DNA from: Planctomycetaceae bacterium
Lineage (GTDB): Bacteria > Planctomycetota > Planctomycetia > Planctomycetales > Planctomycetaceae
Direction: 5' to 3'
DNA length: 36,520 nucleotides
Assembly (NCBI GenBank): GCA_947476295.1
Contig: CANJQC010000048.1
Location: 1 to 36,520 of the forward strand
Each line of letters starts with the position of its first letter. Positions within the stretch are counted from its first letter, which is position 1. Under the pieces are notes generated by a model. That model saw nothing but the letters and a program-made list of their open reading frames with translations, was not told the origin of the DNA and did not search any database. The translations under genes were made by a program, and so were the position numbers. Of the stretch, positions 34,809 to 36,520 are shown one piece after another.

Positions 34809-36179
34809 ATGCAAAACATTCTGGATCACCTGAAATCCACTCAGGATACGGCCCTCAGTGAACTCTGCGATTTCCTGAGAATCCCCAGCATTAGTGCAGA
34901 CAGCAAGTATGCGGGTGACATGCAGCGCTGTGCGGATTGGGTCATGGCGTCCATGAAGGATGCAGGGCTGACGGCTCAGATCTTTCCCACGAAGGGCCAT
35001 CCGATTGTTTACGGAGAACGCATTCAGAATCCGAAGCTGCCGACGATCTTGGTCTATGGACACTACGACGTTCAGCCCCCCGATCCGCTGGATCTGTGGA
35101 CAACGCCGCCGTTTGAACCGCAGGTGCGGGACGGCAAATTGTTTGCACGCGGCGCGACTGACGACAAAGGTCAACTGTTTACGCACCTGAAGTCCATCGC
35201 CGCCTGGGTGAAGTTAAACGGGCAGCTCCCAGTCAACGTCAAAGTTTTGATCGAAGGCGAAGAAGAAGTTGGTGGCGCAAATCTGGATCATTTTCTGGAG
35301 ACGCATGGCGATCTGCTGAAGGCGGACATTGCGGTGGTGAGTGATACCAGTCAGTACGGCGACGGAATACCGGCGATCACTTGCGGTCTGCGTGGGATTG
35401 TGGCCGCAGAAGTGCGACTCAAAGGACCATCGAAGGATCTTCACAGCGGCATCTATGGAGGCAGCATTGCAAATCCGGTGAATGCTCTGGCCAAGATCTG
35501 CGGGAAACTGGTCGGTGACGACGGATGCGTTCAGATTCCGGGCTTTTACGATGACGTTGTGGAACTCACAGAACTGGAACTTGAACAGTACGCTCAATTG
35601 CCGTTTTCTGAATCGCACTTCCTGAAAGAAGTGGGCAGTTCGGCAACTTTCGGAGAGACCGGGTATACGACGCTGCAACGTCGTACGGCGCGTCCGACGT
35701 GCGATCTCAACGGGATTTTTGGCGGCTATACGGGCGAAGGCCCAAAGACCATCATCCCGTCAAAGGCGACCGCAAAAATCACCTGCCGCCTAGTTCCTGC
35801 CATGAAGCCAGCAAAAGTTCTGGATGCACTGGAAGAGTTTCTGAAATCCCATTGTCCGCCGGGGATTGAGTTCGAATTCAAGCGATTTCATGGCTGTGAG
35901 GCGTTTGTTTTCGATCCGACAAGCGAGTGGCTTACGGCAGCACGGAAGGCGATTGAGACCGCCTTTGGCCAGCCGCCGGTTCTGGTTCGAGAGGGCGGTT
36001 CCATTCCGGTTGTGCTCAGTTTCAAACAGATTCTGGGAATCGATACCCTGCTGCTCGGCTGGGGCCGAAATTCAGACAATCTTCACAGCCCTGACGAACA
36101 CATTCACGTTCAGGATTTTCACCGTGGTACCCTCGCCAGCGCCTGCCTGTGGGCAGAATTGGCAAAGGTAGGAACTTGA
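34809..36179 (+). CDS. M20-family dipeptidase/metallopeptidase
   Basis: A 456-residue cytoplasmic-looking di-zinc peptidase. ATG 34809 has AAAGGA upstream; the longer frame from 34773 overlaps the previous gene. Metal and catalytic motifs are GHYDVQP (H85, D87), GATDDKGQ (D118), and IEGEEEVGG (E151-E153), with the lid-domain DLHSGIYGGSIANP and a C-terminal GGSIPVV and SPDEHIHVQDF (metal His). Length and motif spacing fit the dipeptidase branch (PepV/carnosinase-like, often annotated 'dipeptidase'). Substrate unknown; probably a dipeptide or peptide-like amide. Confidence 0.93.
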   Translation: MQNILDHLKSTQDTALSELCDFLRIPSISADSKYAGDMQRCADWVMASMKDAGLTAQIFPTKGHPIVYGERIQNPKLPTILVYGHYDVQPPDPLDLWTTPPFEPQVRDGKLFARGATDDKGQLFTHLKSIAAWVKLNGQLPVNVKVLIEGEEEVGGANLDHFLETHGDLLKADIAVVSDTSQYGDGIPAITCGLRGIVAAEVRLKGPSKDLHSGIYGGSIANPVNALAKICGKLVGDDGCVQIPGFYDDVVELTELELEQYAQLPFSESHFLKEVGSSATFGETGYTTLQRRTARPTCDLNGIFGGYTGEGPKTIIPSKATAKITCRLVPAMKPAKVLDALEEFLKSHCPPGIEFEFKRFHGCEAFVFDPTSEWLTAARKAIETAFGQPPVLVREGGSIPVVLSFKQILGIDTLLLGWGRNSDNLHSPDEHIHVQDFHRGTLASACLWAELAKVGT

Positions 36180-36190
36180 AGACAAACTTC

Positions 36191-36270
36191 GTTTAACGGC
36201 GAGCCGCAGGCGTAGGTGGCAGCCGGAACTGAATCAAGAATTTCCCTACGCCTGCGGCTCCCCGTTAAAC
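36191..36270. repeat. Palindromic intergenic repeat (GTTTAACGG type)
   Basis: Arms 36191-36216 (GTTTAACGGCGAGCCGCAGG then CGTAGG) and 36245-36270 are reverse complements at 25 of 26 positions around a 28-base loop. It lies between the M20 peptidase and serS, with no T-run after it. Confidence 0.88.
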
Positions 36271-36316
36271 TAAACACTCGATTCAGAGAGTCGGGCTACA
36301 TTCAGGAGTTCCCCCA

Positions 36317-36520
36317 GTGCTGGACCTGCAGTTCATCTGCGAACATCGTGACGAAGTTATCGACAATTGCTTCAAACGCGGAGTGACCGTCGATGTCGAT
36401 GCCGTGATTCGCCTGCGTGACGAGCGAAATACGCAGATTGCCAAAGGCGACGAACTTCGCCGTCAGCAGAAAGAAGTATCGGCGCAGATTCCGAAGGCAT
36501 CCGCGGCGGATCGACCGAAA
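36317..36520 (+). CDS. serS: Seryl-tRNA synthetase, N-terminal fragment
   Basis: GTG at 36317 with CAGGAG upstream opens a frame that runs off the window after 68 codons. The sequence MLDLQFICEHRDEVIDNCF followed by KRG, then LRDERNTQIAKGDELRRQQK, is the start of the SerRS N-terminal coiled-coil arm that holds tRNA-Ser. The catalytic class II core lies outside the window. Confidence 0.92.
   Translation, partial: MLDLQFICEHRDEVIDNCFKRGVTVDVDAVIRLRDERNTQIAKGDELRRQQKEVSAQIPKASAADRPK

Noticed and set aside
1-36520. CRISPR arrays, tRNA and rRNA genes
   Set aside because: No regularly spaced direct repeats, cloverleaf sequences with TTCRA arms, or rRNA segments were recognised by eye; a dedicated scan could still find a divergent tRNA.

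Overview
The window looks like a chromosomal segment from a member of the Planctomycetota. The evidence is a truncated DUF1598 gene, a thioredoxin-NHL protein with a CCINC motif, a PQQ-like propeller lipoprotein-type neighbourhood, a TolQ/TolR-like trio with long coiled coils, a C30-type carotenoid gene set, and many long imperfect palindromes between genes. No rRNA, tRNA or CRISPR array was recognised. All functions are read from translated sequence and remembered family motifs; no database search was run.

Layout. Bases 1-2880 are a worn region: the tail of an unidentified gene, a sigma-54-like promoter, a small Flp-pilin-like gene, a frameshifted IS1634-like transposase remnant and a truncated DUF1598 gene. 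At 2884-4974 is a secreted thioredoxin/NHL-repeat protein. On the minus strand from 19071 down to 5126 runs a long gene series: squalene/phytoene synthase-like, two CrtI/CrtN-type desaturases flanking an aldehyde dehydrogenase, an acyltransferase, a GT2 glycosyltransferase, an ABC-2 ATPase and permease, a DUF2141 protein, and mreB-mreC-mreD. Within it two blocks are joined by 4-base stop/start overlaps. Divergent from the synthase are ispH and a FabZ-like dehydratase.

Bases 20928-24242 hold a DUF454 membrane protein and a SOUL haem-binding protein (minus), a DUF3050 haem-oxygenase-fold protein (plus) and a two-domain fasciclin protein (minus) with an intrinsic terminator. A 0.5 kb AT-rich spacer carries the same ATGAACGT-T-ATGAAyG direct repeat in front of the fasciclin gene and, in the matching orientation, in front of a pair of overlapping small membrane proteins. 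Then come a DUF2867-SDR/FAD-oxidoreductase pair, a MotA/TolQ/ExbB-type channel gene overlapping two single-span coiled-coil genes, a PQQ-like propeller protein, an M20 peptidase and the start of serS.

How the genes work together (inference): IspH supplies isoprenoid precursor; the synthase, desaturases and aldehyde dehydrogenase would make a C30 carotenoid acid; the glycosyltransferase and acyltransferase would decorate it much as CrtQ and CrtO do in staphyloxanthin synthesis; the co-translated ABC transporter may move the product, or a precursor, across the membrane. The most unusual items are this transporter coupling, a palindromic repeat inserted in frame in the glycosyltransferase, and the stator-like trio in which only one of the two TolR-like proteins keeps the transmembrane aspartate.
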